Positions 24,201 through 33,386 are shown, numbered from the stretch's first letter. The stretch: DNA of 41,159 nt from Aureococcus anophagefferens (GCF_000186865.1 NW_008705618.1:44211-85369), one strand, 5' to 3'. A program made the numbers and translations. The notes: generated by a model not told the origin, from the letters alone.

Positions 24201-27200
24201 CGCGCCTTAGCAGAATGGCCACACGCACGTATCCTACGTCGATCCTTGAGATAAAGGCCTCGAGCCCTGAGCACCACAACGCGAAGCTCGTTGCGATCAC
24301 GAGGCACGTATGGCTGGCATCGGCGCCTCGATTCCGCGAATGCAGCGTTATCATCATACGCACCAACCAGAAAGCTGTCACCACCCAAGGTCCTTTCGGG
24401 TGGCGTCGCGTTACCCCCAATGGTGACAGAACCTAAATTTTGTTTTACGATGTCGATCTCATCATCTATTGCGCGTTCTACGCGAGTGTAAATGGTTCCT
24501 CCCGAGTAAAACCCGCTCGAATTGCCGATAGTCTCCCCGAGACGTGCAGAACTACATCCATCAGTAGGCGGGAAATTGTTTGATGGCATTAACTCTAGCT
24601 TGGAGGACCTTGACTTGTCTTCCACCAAGATATCAAGGTCAAACATGAGGATGCCGGACATCTTCTGATCTGGGCATTTGAGCTGCAGAGCAACCTTCTT
24701 GGAAGGGCATTCGCCCGCCGCACCAAGAAGCTGAGACGAGTGCAATACACACCGCCTCGGCGTGAGGTGTAGCTCCGCCCGTCCAAGCGCGGCACCTGAC
24801 TCTGCCGGCACCCTGTCTATGATAGTTATTTGAATTAAATTACCTGTCAATTCATCCAAGTCTGTGTTGATGCTAATCAGTTCCCCCCCCCAATCGCACG
24901 AATGGCCCGTCATCGCCTTGATGGTAGTCCGTGATGAAGTGCCCCCCACGCAGATAGTGCAGTAGCGTTCGCGACTCTCATGGTTGGGTCCTATCATAGG
25001 CGGCTTCTTGAGGCAAATATTTTGCACCCGAAGCTTTGCGCGGAGGGGAACAGGATGCGGGTGTGGCGCGATCGAGCAAGCTGCCAAGGCCGTAGCGGCA
25101 TCGAGGTAATCCCTCCCGATTGGTGCTGTAATCTCGGTACAAAAAAGTGTAAATGAAACGAGCCGCCGCAACCCTAGATGCTCCACACCCCGGCACAACA
25201 GGGGCAAAGTGAACCGTACAGGATTCCGCTGATTTGATGTCGCAATATCGGCAAGTGAAGTGCTGGCCACACCAACGAGCACTTGAGATACCTCATCGGC
25301 ATACCACAGCTTTATAATTAAACGGCGACGCTCGAGCACAGCCACAGTGGTAGGCAACAAAATAGGAACGTCATTGTGCCACTGCGTCTCCGCCCTGCGA
25401 AGCGTGTTGATCTTAACCCCCCCGAGATTAAACTCAATATAGGTCTCGCCGCCTGCGATTTTCTTGTTCGATATCTGACCCGCCAACGTCGAATTTACGC
25501 GTGCACATTGTATACTGATGCAAAAATATCGATTACGCTCGAGCCAGGCAGTAAAATTTAATTGCTTCAGTTCACCACTCCCTTCTTCGCTAAGATTTAC
25601 CGAGGAAAACCTGAATGTAGGTGTCGATGCATGTATTGCGGCAACGACATTCTGGAGATCACAAGATGCTTGGCCAACTGTCGTGTCTACGTTCATGGCG
25701 TTGTCATTACAAACTGAGATCTCCAATGATTCGCGCAATAATGCAGGCTTGAAAATATTCAAAGTGGCTGCCGCCCCTGGAACATCACCTCCAAGGTCCT
25801 CCCACTCCGCATCGAGGATCTTTTCATTCTCGCCGAATGGAGGGCCCAAGCTCACACTAGTTAAAGTCTCCGTCCCCTGCGATGAGTGCTCAGTGTTGGC
25901 ACCTTCAATATCTCTCATGCATGTTTCCCCATGATTCGCGGACTCTGATTTTGCCTTGCATTCGTGTTCACGAAAGGCCATCTTGGTCTGCAGATGCTGT
26001 CCGCTCACGCGATTGGCGTTTCGCTGTGAAGTGCCCGTACTACGTACTGTGAGGGATCGGCCATAAGTGTATAGACTGGCAGTGGCGAGTCCCAGTAGGA
26101 ATACAACATAAATTTGCGTAGCTTTGCCAGCTCGTGCAAGACACAGCGTGACGGAACATTTGGAGGAAAAAGACCCACACGTGCTCGAACTTTTTGCTTC
26201 TGCGACTAGAGACTCCAAAGGGAGCTCCGCGGCACTCACGTCTTTGGCTGAGTTGTCACCGCATGACAAGCTTATGCGAAGTACGGCTCCGTGCAATGGC
26301 TCATGAATGGCAGGCGAAGCTAACGGCACGAGTATCGCTAGACGATCGCGCTGGGGCCAATTTATGTGACCCTCATTCACCTCGTATACACACAAGCTGG
26401 CTTTTAGTTGGCCAATCGGCCTTCTAGAGTGAAGGACTTCAAAGCGCACATGTAAACTTAAAGGTGATCCACGCTGCTTGTGGTGGTCAAAAGGCAGTCC
26501 AGAGATCTTCAAACAAGAAACTAAGAGTTCCCTCCCCGTTGATCGTCTCAGTCGGAAATTCACATATGCGCAATCCAGTGTATCACAGCGCCGTCGGCGT
26601 AGTGGAAGTGTACTGTAAGTCAGTGGCAAATGTCGCATTATTGACTCTCCAATAATTGCTTCTCCAAAAAATCTATTTTTCCTCTTTATGGCGCCAGCGC
26701 TCATAGAGTAAACATTCACGGTGAGGTCCACACCATCGTTGCTTGGGTGCCCCGTCAAATCCGACCGCAGCTGTCGCTGAATGCGAAACGCGTACGGTTT
26801 GCCGGAAAAGCAAAGTTGAGATCTCCGGGGAAGCATGTGATCAGCCGTTGCGATTCTTGCATTGTGTAATCTTGAAACTCGGAGTAGCGGGCTTAGCGAC
26901 GGGCGCACAATTTCTTCCTGACCAACCTCCTCACCATGCCATTTCACCACGGCGTATGGATTCCCTTGAGCTAAAAACCTTGCGGCGGCTACCTCGTCGC
27001 GACGTGATGCCGCCTATGAACAAGCTGGATGATTTACAGCTGATTACAAATCATGATGACTGGTAGGATCACGCACCAAGCTACTTTGGTGGTCTATTAT
27101 GTCGAGATCAAGTATAGACACTTGTAGATTTGGAAGTGATTCCGCATCAAGTGTCGAGTGGTTCGTGTTCAACGGAATATCGATAGCGTCGACGCTTATC

Positions 27201-30200
27201 GAAACACGACCAGGGACCAGACGATTGATCTGAGGTACCACACTGCGCCTACTTAAAGAAGCTTCGTTGGGCTCGAGGAGATCCAGACCAATTCTGCCGG
27301 CCGTGACAGCGAGATCACTGCCGCAAACAAAGCAGACACCTAGACACTCGAACTGACTCTGGTGCGCCGAATGCTCGATTCCAGTTTTTTTGAATGTGCC
27401 ATGGAGCTCAAGGCGAAGATTCGGCACCGTGAGTCCATGGGCAGGCAGAAATAGCCGCAGTGTACGACCGGCGTCAGCCCATCGTTGGTGATGCGCAGGT
27501 ACACGGGTCGAGTCGGTCGCATCTCTTGCACGCCAGGTGGCAGCTAGGTTATCATCCCATATAACTCGGCACTTGAGAGTATCATTGTCTACATCAGGCA
27601 ATAGGTCCGATACACACTCTAGTGCTATTTCGACACGAGGTTGGGGTACGCGTCGAAGTGCGTCTTTGATCATTCGCTTCACATAAGATTCAACCGCACG
27701 CTGCCGTTGACGCCATTGTGGAATTGGGAGGCGGTGGAGAGTCAGATACAAGTGGAGTTGACCCAACTCCGGTGTCCTGCTATGAGCTTTAGCAATTTTC
27801 GCGTGAGAGACCGCGCGCACTGGAACATGTGTCTCCACCTCTTGCTCTCCAAAGTAGGTTTCGTCTAATGATGCAACACCAAATGGAGAACCCGCGACGC
27901 TAGGGACAATCTCGACCGCCAGCTGTAGGCCTCTTTTGTCCGCGATGGCTGTTACATCGCCGTGGCTTCCCCGGGCTATTGGCGCGGGGTCGATAGGAAG
28001 AACAAACTGTTCCCGGCAGTATTTTATCTTTTTCCCAGCTGCATCTCTGACTTTGCTGAATGATCGCGAGTCTACTATGGGTATGCAAACGCCCCCGGTG
28101 GAAAACCCATTCCATAGCAGGCGTGCCTGCACGCCCCTCCGAGCACACGAAGCTGTCCACGAGTTGAGTCCAACGACGTGAGCCGGCTCAAAAGCGATGA
28201 CGGCGCACTTCACGTGAGGAACACTTGCAGGTAACGCGTGAAGCAACTCTTCTAGCAGATTAAAAAGTATGCTTGCTATCACGTGTCTGCTCTCAGTCCG
28301 AGCGGACGTTTCAGCGGTCAGCAACAGAGTAATGCTTGCGTATCGATCATCCTGTGGGAGCCCGTACAAATGGTCTTCGCTGACAAGCAATTCAGAACGA
28401 CATCCTTTGGGCGTGATACTGAAGGTGGTACGCGCCCCGAATGAGCTCAGCAGTGCGTCGGGAGAGAGAGAAACGGAATGGCTTCTGTCACCATTCAAAG
28501 AAATTTCAGAGGGTTGCAGGGAAAGTCTCAACGGTGGCATTGTGCTTGCAGCCAGCCCAAAAAACTCGGGTTTACGGTCGCGGTCACAGGGTAGATAAAA
28601 TACATCACGTCGCTCAATTACCGAAGAACCATTACCACCCCAGTTGGGAGGTGCCTTTGACTCACCGTATATATCGCCACACCAGGAGATAATCACGCAA
28701 CAGGGTTCGACACCTCCACGCCTGCTGCCCAATGCAGCGGCAACAACATGTAGCGATAATTCAACAGGGAACAGAGATAGGGACTGTACTGTGACAGCAT
28801 TCCTATCAGATTTCATTTTCGGAGAAAGTACTGACAGCCGCGATGGGCGAACTACTTCAAGCTCTTTGGGCGGGTCATAGATACGAACACTCGATGCTTC
28901 TTCGCATCCCCTGCTGAAGTGTTTCCCTGGGGCCATTACTACTCGGAATAAGATTTCTCCTTGCATGAGAGTGTCCCGCAATGTGCTAGGTCGCAATGTA
29001 TGAGCCTGAAGATGAACCCAAGATTCTTTCGGACGATGATCGGCGCAAGCCAAGGCAAACGATCGAAAATATTCCGTTGTAGAACCATCCTGACTAGCAG
29101 GAAGCAAGCCACAGCTCATTCCGAGAAGCTGCGCGGCACCTAGCGACCTGCATCCCAAGAAGCCTCCATGCGCATTCCAGATCTTAGCAGCATCCATGGC
29201 CCGTGCTTCGGCATCACATGCTAGATCAGCAACGCGTTGTGCGCAACGGCGACGGTGGCGGCGTCTTGTGTATTCACGGCGGTCGCAAAAACCACGCGAG
29301 ACTCGCTGAATTAATCGGGCGGCTGTGTCGCACAAGGCTCGACGACGTCGGACTACTTCCAGTCGTCTGCGAGTAGCTTCAAGACGGATCACACTGACCC
29401 TTTGTCTTGCAGTGCCGCCTCGACCTATGCGAGTTGCCAGAAGAGCACTTGCTTCGTGCACTAGTTGAATCGTTAAACTCCTTCCCAGGTGTGCTGGCTT
29501 CTCGGCAAAAGTCCACCGCCGAGGACCGACCAATAGCTGTGGGACTTGGGAGAGGAGGTCGTCATGAAGTCGAATGAACCACGCCCCCGGGCGTCTTCTC
29601 AAAAATCTCAACGCCACCATATAGAGCCATGAGAGAGTGACAACACACGAATTTGTCACTGTACGCGAGAGCATCCCACGAAATGACGTCTGAATAACGC
29701 AAGCAGCTGAAGTTGCCCGCAAAAATATCGCTTTCTGGATGAGTCTCCACCGCCTTAACGCTCGCCAAGCGCGCCAGAATGTGTGGATCACCCTTGCTGC
29801 GGACTCATCGATATTGTACTGGATGAGAGTCTGCACCCGGCGACTACCAGCTGCCAGGTTGTAAAGACGGCGAGAGAGTTGCGCGCAGCGCCTGCATATG
29901 CGTTGATTGAGAGCGTGGTCGACGTGTGTGGCAGATCGACAACAAGAAGCACAGGTCCCCTCATCTTTGATCGATACAGACATCTGGAAGCGCCACCAGC
30001 GCTGAAGTCGCAGTGCAGATACATCAAGGTGATGCTTGAGCTTCACAGGAAGCATAGTGCCGAGTAACTGACCACGCGGCCGCAGCCACTGCCCTCTGCC
30101 TGAAAGCGCCGTTGACATGGCGAGCAGGCAGTTGAGACAGAGAGCTTCCTGGAGATCAAAAACAAATTCTGATGGCCTTGCGGTCCCACATCGTGCGCAC

Positions 30201-30757
30201 GTGCTGAAATGAGTTGAAAGCGCGCGAAGACTCAATTCGCGACGTTTTGACCTCCAGATCAAGAAGATCCGCTGAATTCGTTGAGCAGCTCCATGGCGCT
30301 CTCGCTTACCGCGCTCTGACCAGTATCTATGACGAGCACTAACTCCACGTTGAATTTTCTCGATAATAATTGCACTCCGAAGCTCTAGACGTAATCTCAC
30401 TGCTCTCTTTGCTTTGCGAAGTCGGCTGTAGGCTCGCAGAATGCGTTCAATCATAGAAAGCGCTCGGTCTGCAGTCTCCTCGCGAGTGCGGTTCAGAGCT
30501 CGACGGCGCTTGGCTTCTCGGCGCGCTGCATTTTGAAGCCGAGCAGCTGCTCTATGTCTCACTTGAAGCGAGCGTAGCTTGTACCACACCCGCTGACCGA
30601 ATTTTCGCTCAAAGAGACCGCGCCAGCACTTCTGTATAACTACCGCTGCCGTGAAGCTGTGAGTTTCCCCCTCTCGGCTGTGCTGCTGATTGCTGTGTCC
30701 CACCAGACGCTTCTGTGACGCGCCCAGCTTCTCGGCAACCCCAGTTGAGATATCCAT
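5609..30757 (-). CDS. Giant multi-C2 / IQ / PDZ-like / ARM protein, about 8,050 residues
   Basis: Twelve exons join in frame: 30757-27077, 27013-23804, 23754-23657, 23607-19737, 19691-18806, 18743-17262, 17209-16230, 16058-16010, 15921-9450, 9132-8053, 8012-6355 and 6294-5609. Introns are 40-171 nt plus one of 317 nt, all GT-AG. Splicing repeatedly rebuilds a split domain, for example LRFE+VAVDGHAQRGSFLGQ (C2 strands), WKHER+LSMIVDE and WTHNPAFGFFDQP+CTNGRAAPNELRVAL. I count about 20 clear C2 domains and several degenerate ones. Some keep Asp-rich calcium loops (VDDWDDLSGNDFIG, IEDWDRTSNNDFLG); many have lost them. C2 domains bind phospholipid, often with calcium; IQ motifs bind calmodulin or EF-hand light chains. 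It is not a ferlin, MCTP or synaptotagmin by layout. The start is the first ATG of exon 1; an upstream exon is possible. The least certain junction is exon 8 to 9. Role as a cortical or membrane scaffold is inference. Confidence 0.8.
6355..8012 (-). CDS. Giant gene exon 11: divergent and type B C2 domains
   Basis: Residues about 7270-7822. It starts with LFFNPKLEAEVILRVSQL (linker plus first C2 strand), then a degenerate C2 with FLYLNLGGIALSTN, a strand TISINVFAARSLDF, a type B C2 (LLLHIVNGSDLRAPN...YCVVRWNGVETGRTPS...FDDEAPLDE...FVGRLHLSS), and the first part of a last C2 (TLTISDMAAAELPD...APYVVVRLWN...SVTWKHER). GTCACA donor at 6354. Confidence 0.8.
8053..9132 (-). CDS. Giant gene exon 10: two type A C2 domains
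   Basis: Residues about 6910-7270. Linker YNASLDYFE, then NELLVALIRARGLNHSV...ADPFTKLRVNDEERQSKVVQRTLEPQW...IRVFDWNLGSACESLGHARV, the linker GEIELALRWVHNSDLAFFD, and NCLRIAVIRAKNLCATDFSGSSNPYTAL...LDPRWDEVLAL. It ends at KLELALQYFR, the start of another linker. GTGTCT donor at 8052, 40-nt intron. Confidence 0.82.
9133..9449 (-). other. 317-nt intron, by far the longest in the giant gene
   Basis: Removal joins AVQWR to YNASLDYFETLEEP, rebuilding the recurring WVHNPSL..F linker (GTATGC donor, CTTAG acceptor). A perfect 9-bp inverted repeat (CTTTGAAAT 9151-9159 / ATTTCAAAG 9169-9177) lies close to the acceptor. I find no ORF or RNA gene inside. Confidence 0.72.
9450..15921 (-). CDS. Giant gene exon 9: long C2 array with second IQ cluster
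   Basis: Residues about 4752-6910, one uninterrupted 6.5-kb exon. It has the end of a C2 (QATLRGPEQL), ALYVYVLAASDLSYSGSYARLWLNG, several divergent C2-like blocks (about 15130-12900), a G15 tract coding five glycines (13812-13826), then three IQ motifs (ARIQTWYRRSLARR, LRIQNAWRVYKGRS, ATKIQRAWRGLHGRR; about 12340-12090) directly before a strong C2 (IILNVLGCDDLACAD...SDPYVVVTFSGVQVGQT). It ends with LYLRFTLG..., LKMFKIIAASLPETE...CVIYLSGHS and NELRVAVIQARNLPAMD...VDDWDDLSGNDFIGRVDI, then a linker beginning GEIELAVQWR. GTATGC donor at 9449. Confidence 0.8.
12090..12345 (-). other. Three-IQ cluster in front of a C2 domain
   Basis: ARIQTWYRRSLARR, LRIQNAWRVYKGRS and ATKIQRAWRGLHGRR are spaced like tandem IQ motifs and expected to bind calmodulin or related light chains. 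They sit right before the C2 at about 12040-11660, so calcium could be sensed by both parts. Confidence 0.7.
13812..13826 (-). repeat. G15 homopolymer inside the giant coding sequence
   Basis: Fifteen C on the + strand read as five GGG glycine codons. A length of 15 keeps frame on both sides, but such a tract is prone to polymerase slippage and sequencing error. Confidence 0.9.
16010..16058 (-). CDS. Giant gene exon 8: single C2 strand pair
   Basis: A 49-nt exon after a CTCAG acceptor codes for VAVDGHAQRGSFLGQD. This supplies the missing calcium-loop and FLG turn of the C2 started in exon 7 (LRFE + VAVDG...SFLGQ). The following intron runs from GTTCCA (16009) to CAG at 15922-15924 or to CAG at 15940-15942; both keep frame and lead to TQATLRG. 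Confidence 0.6.
16230..17209 (-). CDS. Giant gene exon 7: two C2 domains
   Basis: Residues about 4410-4736. First C2: YKLQVLYGTNLQGADIK...SDPYVVAKCHGKELARSAV...LQVYDHDSMGSDNFLGEARL, with good calcium-loop acidics (DHDSMGSDN). Second C2: HLMVHIVEAHDLDIPAH...FVICYWDGKEIGRTDV...FKVDLSINEES...LRFE, then the exon ends. The GTCTAC donor at 16229 opens a 171-nt intron (16059-16229) that contains an in-frame TAA at 16191-16193. Confidence 0.75.
17262..18743 (-). CDS. Giant gene exon 6: type B C2 and ARM-like block
   Basis: Residues about 3916-4409. It opens with the rest of a type B C2 (CVHWCGREVGRTES...LRLEVWTQGSL). From about 18200 to 17270 it is built of helical repeats with ARM character: GIMQLADLALSKVDDIADIFLSQG, APVIVGLLADRS, RRKLLAAGILPHLIRLTATTNP, CGAAVFVQALVHGANRTKPAAARILAALAGTPKGAEVL, DCLRAIFGLTGGAENP. 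An acidic Asp/Ser/Glu-rich linker sits at about 17720-17650. ARM repeats bind partner proteins. It ends at a canonical GTGAGT donor (17261). Confidence 0.78.
18806..19691 (-). CDS. Giant gene exon 5: PDZ-like modules 2-4
   Basis: Residues about 3621-3915. It completes module 2 (SMSAQLRIRGGWLLERI...FVVNFDF) and carries module 3 (RKELGVASWGK...GWILLAINGESLSG...AELIFNA) and module 4 (NPGITWKPPRE...GEIVVESVED...RGWRLIKINANENE). Each has the LG-x-x-W start, a GW turn and a final strand typical of divergent PDZ folds. The exon ends in the first strand of a type B C2 (YLHVVGGSDFQL), completed in exon 6. GTGGAC donor at 18805. Confidence 0.75.
19737..23607 (-). CDS. Giant gene exon 4: tandem C2s, basic helix, start of PDZ block
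   Basis: Residues about 2330-3620. Three type A C2 domains follow one another (NELRVALVRARGLLAVDRR, NELRIILVRARGLQVDE, NVLHIAVIQARGLRSLN), with linkers RWVHNPSLAH, NWVHNPARSFYD and RWVHDKDAEPF. A type B C2 follows (NIQLRILRGANLCPVD...KHNGREIYRTPA...NNFLGEAVL), then a degenerate C2. Next is an Arg/Ala-rich helical stretch (about 21095-20770) fit for a coiled coil, then ELGVIWGEVDEDE, a long Ser/Glu/Arg-rich insert, and GVQVGWRAVELNGE, which look like one PDZ-like module split by the insert. A second PDZ-like module begins at PLGIVWTK and continues in exon 5. Confidence 0.82.
23657..23754 (-). CDS. Giant gene exon 3: WTHNP linker
   Basis: A 98-nt exon coding for VAVNEAEQPGPFG, then ILQLAMRWTHNPAFGFFDQP. 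It is the linker that joins successive type A C2 domains elsewhere in the protein. Flanking introns are both 49 nt (23755-23803 and 23608-23656). Confidence 0.78.
23804..27013 (-). CDS. Giant gene exon 2: five C2 or C2-like domains
   Basis: Residues about 1228-2297. It completes the C2 begun in exon 1 (GNPYAVVKWHGEEVGQEE), then carries LLVSCLKISGLPFD..., YFCISIQCARVNSTL...YIEFNLGGVKI...LIIKLWYADEVSQVLVGVAS, AKLRVQNICLKKPP...DWGGELISI and a classical NELRVVVLRARGLYLKD...SSDPYVALRVRG...LDPEWGEQFILP. A hydrophobic stretch, YVVFLLGLATASLYTY (about 26110-26065), is the only membrane-like segment in the protein; it may instead be C2 core strands. The low-complexity part around 26000-25800 is probably disordered. 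Donor GTGATT at 23803. Confidence 0.82.
27077..30757 (-). CDS. Giant gene exon 1: IQ head, two CxxC pairs, degenerate C2s
   Basis: Residues 1-1227. The first ~500 residues are basic and rich in IQ-like motifs: VVIQKCWRGLFERKF, IIEKIQRGVSARHR, AQRIQRIFLIWRSKRR, ARVIHTFWRAWRALRR, CVIQTSFRGMLSR, ARLIQRVSRGFCDRR. Between them lie two CxxC...CxxC clusters (30126-30202 and 29880-29955). The second half has divergent C2-like strands such as ELSLHVVAA...CCVIISWCGDIYGES and VEIALECVSDL...RLELHG. The exon ends in the first strand of a C2 domain (NLQVSILDLDII) at a GTGCGT donor (27076). TTG at 30772 is in frame, but ATG at 30757 is the first ATG. Confidence 0.8.
29880..29955 (-). other. CxxC...CxxC zinc-binding-like motif 2
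   Basis: CASC and CRRC are spaced like the first pair about 80 residues earlier and followed by an IQ-like helix (ARVIHTFWRAWRALRR). The similar spacing suggests duplication of one small zinc knuckle. Confidence 0.5.
30126..30202 (-). other. CxxC...CxxC zinc-binding-like motif 1
   Basis: CARC and CLNC are separated by about 18 residues, flanked by IQ-like helices. The four cysteines are suited to one zinc ion. The spacing resembles treble-clef or B-box-like knuckles but I recognise no exact family. Confidence 0.5.
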
Positions 30758-31200
30758 GTCACCAAGGATCAAAGGAAAATTGCCTTCATGGCATACAGGT
30801 AGAAAATTGTTCCGGCAAGGAGTTCAGTCCGCTCTGGTACCACAGAACAGAAGAGCGCGATGCAACTTCTGCCCTGTTGGCTAGGGACACACCTTCAGTT
30901 CTTGTCTACCCGACTTAAAACTGGATTACATGTATGAAGGAGGATTGTATCAGGATACGCGACGGTGGGGGAGGTGCACTGCAACATCATAATCTGCATG
31001 GGCAGCTACGAACAAGCTGATTGGTATTTTAAAAGGGTGCTAGGTTCATGTACCACATTAGAGAGATAGAGAAATAGGGAGAGATAGAGAGGCTTCTACC
31101 CTCAGTGCACTGCGACGCCAGACTGCGTCTTTGGTCTCAAATCCGAGAAGCTGCGCGTATAAAGAACTTCTGCGAAGTCCCGCCACAAACAAGCTAGCTC
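30758..31200 (-). promoter_or_regulatory. 5' flank of the giant gene / 3' flank of the MAPK gene
   Basis: These 443 bp lie between the MAPK stop and the first ATG of the giant gene, both on the - strand. A purine-rich tract at 31059-31092 (TAGAGAGATAGAG...) is related to one at 632-648. I see no certain TATA box. A non-coding or short coding first exon of the giant gene could be hidden here. Confidence 0.5.
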
Positions 31201-32539
31201 TTAACCTATGCTGGCGGCTTTCAGTAGAGCGAGCTCGCCTACCATGAGCTCTGGTAAAGAAATTTTTGCGGACGGGGCGCTTTCGATGTCGATCATGCTT
31301 AGTGGATGCGGCGCCGGTGTCTCGAGGAAGACTGCCCCCTGCGTACCTACACGGGCTCTGGGCCAATTCAAATATTCATGATCGAGAGCCGCTTGTGCAG
31401 TACTGCGCATTGCTGGGTCAAATACCAACAGACCATGTAGCAAATGTAGCTGCAGGTGATGAGAAATCACGATAGGGAAAGTGAGGTGGGCTTGGGGTGG
31501 GGAGGAGGGGGGCACAGACCGCTAGTGGTGGTGGCGAACCGCCTGACAAACGCCTACTCAAGGTCTCGGCTGGTCGAGATGGAAGTGAATGAATGAATTT
31601 ACGAGCACTTTCATCCGCCACAAACCACAACTCTCGTTCACTTGGACGGCCAAGCATTGCTATGATGAGTACAAGCATCTCCCGTCGCTCATTGCCTTGA
31701 AATAGCACTCCGATTGCAGGCACAAGCATCTCTGCAAAGATGCAACCGATTGACCATACATCAATGCCGGGGCCATAGTGAACATCGCCGAGCAATATCT
31801 CCGGTGCTCGATACCATCGAGTTACTACATACTCCGTCATCGTAGCCTTGAAGCTGGGTTCCATATCCCGGGGATCGTCGTTTAGGAATTGCGGAGCCTC
31901 CTCCGGTCGAATGTTTTGATTTGTCTCAGATGCTGGACTATCCACGCTACGAGGGGAGTGAACTTTTTTTGCAAATGTGCGTGCCAATCCAAAATCACAA
32001 ATGCGCAATTGGCAACTTTGCAAGTCTACAAGCAGATTGGATGGCTTCAGATCTCGATGAAGCACACCAGCAGACCCAATATATTGCAGACCGCACAAAA
32101 GCTGATAAAAAAGATATTGTACCTGTTCATGTCGAAGAGCAAATGTCCCCCCTGCCTTGTTTGCGATTGCCAGAACGTGCTGAAGGTCTGTTGACATAAG
32201 CTCGGTAACGAGGTAAATATCCCGCGACCCCCACGGGTAACTACTTCCCGTGGAATCGAGAGGTGGGACCATGACGTCTAATAAACTGATAACATTTGGG
32301 TGGTTCAAACGACGCATCAAACGGACCTCACGCAAGAGCCTTTTGGCTTCGTACGTCTGACTAGTACTATCAAACACCACCTTTTTGATTGCCACGCTGG
32401 CATCCCGGCCTATCACTTTTCTATCCAACGCTGAGACGACCACTCCATGCCCCCCACAACCGATTCTCTGCTTCAATTCATAGCGAGAAAGAACAGACCA
32501 ATTTACGCCAGCAAACTGGCAGCTTATAAACCTATCCAT
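31201..32539 (-). CDS. MAP kinase with TEY activation motif, two exons
   Basis: Exons 32539-31520 and 31449-31201 give 422 residues. Kinase landmarks are IGCGGHGVV (26-34), VAIKK (Lys52), HRDLKPSN (161-168), CDFGLAR (181-187), TEY (235-237) and VTRWYRAPEILL, all typical of the ERK group of CMGC kinases, which an upstream MAPKK activates by phosphorylating Thr and Tyr of TEY. The 70-nt intron 31450-31519 (GTCTGT donor, CTGCAG acceptor) joins PPPLA to LHLLHGLLVFDP, the usual end of the C-lobe. The activation segment is unusual: about 50 residues separate DFG from TEY, some 35 more than in ERK2, and the extra part is Ser/Pro/Asp/Glu-rich. The C-terminal tail of about 60 residues has no clear docking motif. 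Start is the first ATG, directly upstream of the N-lobe. Confidence 0.93.
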
Positions 32540-33043
32540 CCACCTGTTTAAACAACCAGCGCGACCTTGATCATCATTGCGTCAGCGCCTCAGAGTGTAT
32601 CATTTACTATTATTTACTTCAGGAATTCCTGTGCCACAGTTAAGCAGACATAGATATAAAATTTTACATGTAGGTACTGACGAGAGACAGAAGACGAGGA
32701 ATGGGCGAGGCTACAGGCGAAATACACCCCATGGTCGCCAGTACGAGCGCCAAAATAAACATCGCATTGGGGAGGGTCGCGCTGATACAACAGCTGGAAG
32801 CTGCAGCGAAGCGACAATGAATAGACATATGCGATGGCAGAGCCATTGGGCGAGCTGTTAGTTAGATCGATATTGCCATCCGATCAAGAATACCGAACTC
32901 AGGGATGCATCCCTTCTTGGATTTACCATTGATCCAAGCTAGTAGGACACAGACAAACGCATTTTCATGTGGGAGCACACTGGCAGAGTTGCATTAGGGT
33001 AGTAGTAGAGTAGCGTACTGTTGTGTAGTGTAGTCATGGATAT

Positions 33044-33068
33044 AGAGAGAGAGAGAGAGAGAGAGAGA
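33044..33068. repeat. (AG)n microsatellite
   Basis: About twelve uninterrupted AG units, followed by a related TACAGCAAG sequence. It sits about 500 bp upstream of the MAPK start. Confidence 0.9.
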
Positions 33069-33313
33069 TACAGCAAGCTCGGTCTATATTCTTTGCAGTC
33101 TGGGAGTCGCATATTGAGTTTAGGAGACAAATGGTTGAGACTGAGTCGGCTCAGTAGGCTCAGTATGAGCCGCCGCGACCGGCAGCGCGGCGGCCCGGAA
33201 GAGACCCCACCCGACCCCGCTTCGCACCCGCCGCCGCCCCACGGATCCTACGGGCTCCCTGGGCCGAGATGGGCCAGGCGTGGGCTCTTAAGGGCGACTA
33301 AGGAGGGGGCCAA

Positions 33314-33386
33314 GTCGCAAACTCAGCTTCGTTGGGTTTCCCAGGCCCAGGGGGGGACGCCTAGTCGCGAACTAAGTCCCGGTGGG
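33314..33386. repeat. Two copies of a GC-rich GTCGCRAACT element
   Basis: GTCGCAAACTCAG (33314-33326) and GTCGCGAACTAAG (from 33364) match GTCGCGAACTCAG at 978-990 in the first intergenic region. The first and distant copies share GGGTTT at the same offset, with differences that are largely C/T or G/A transitions. Confidence 0.5.

Noticed and set aside
5609..30757. Separate tandem C2-protein genes instead of one
   Set aside because: Frames end within C2 or PDZ-like domains, not between them, and each break has an in-phase GT-AG solution. Only the exon 8-9 junction leaves room for doubt.
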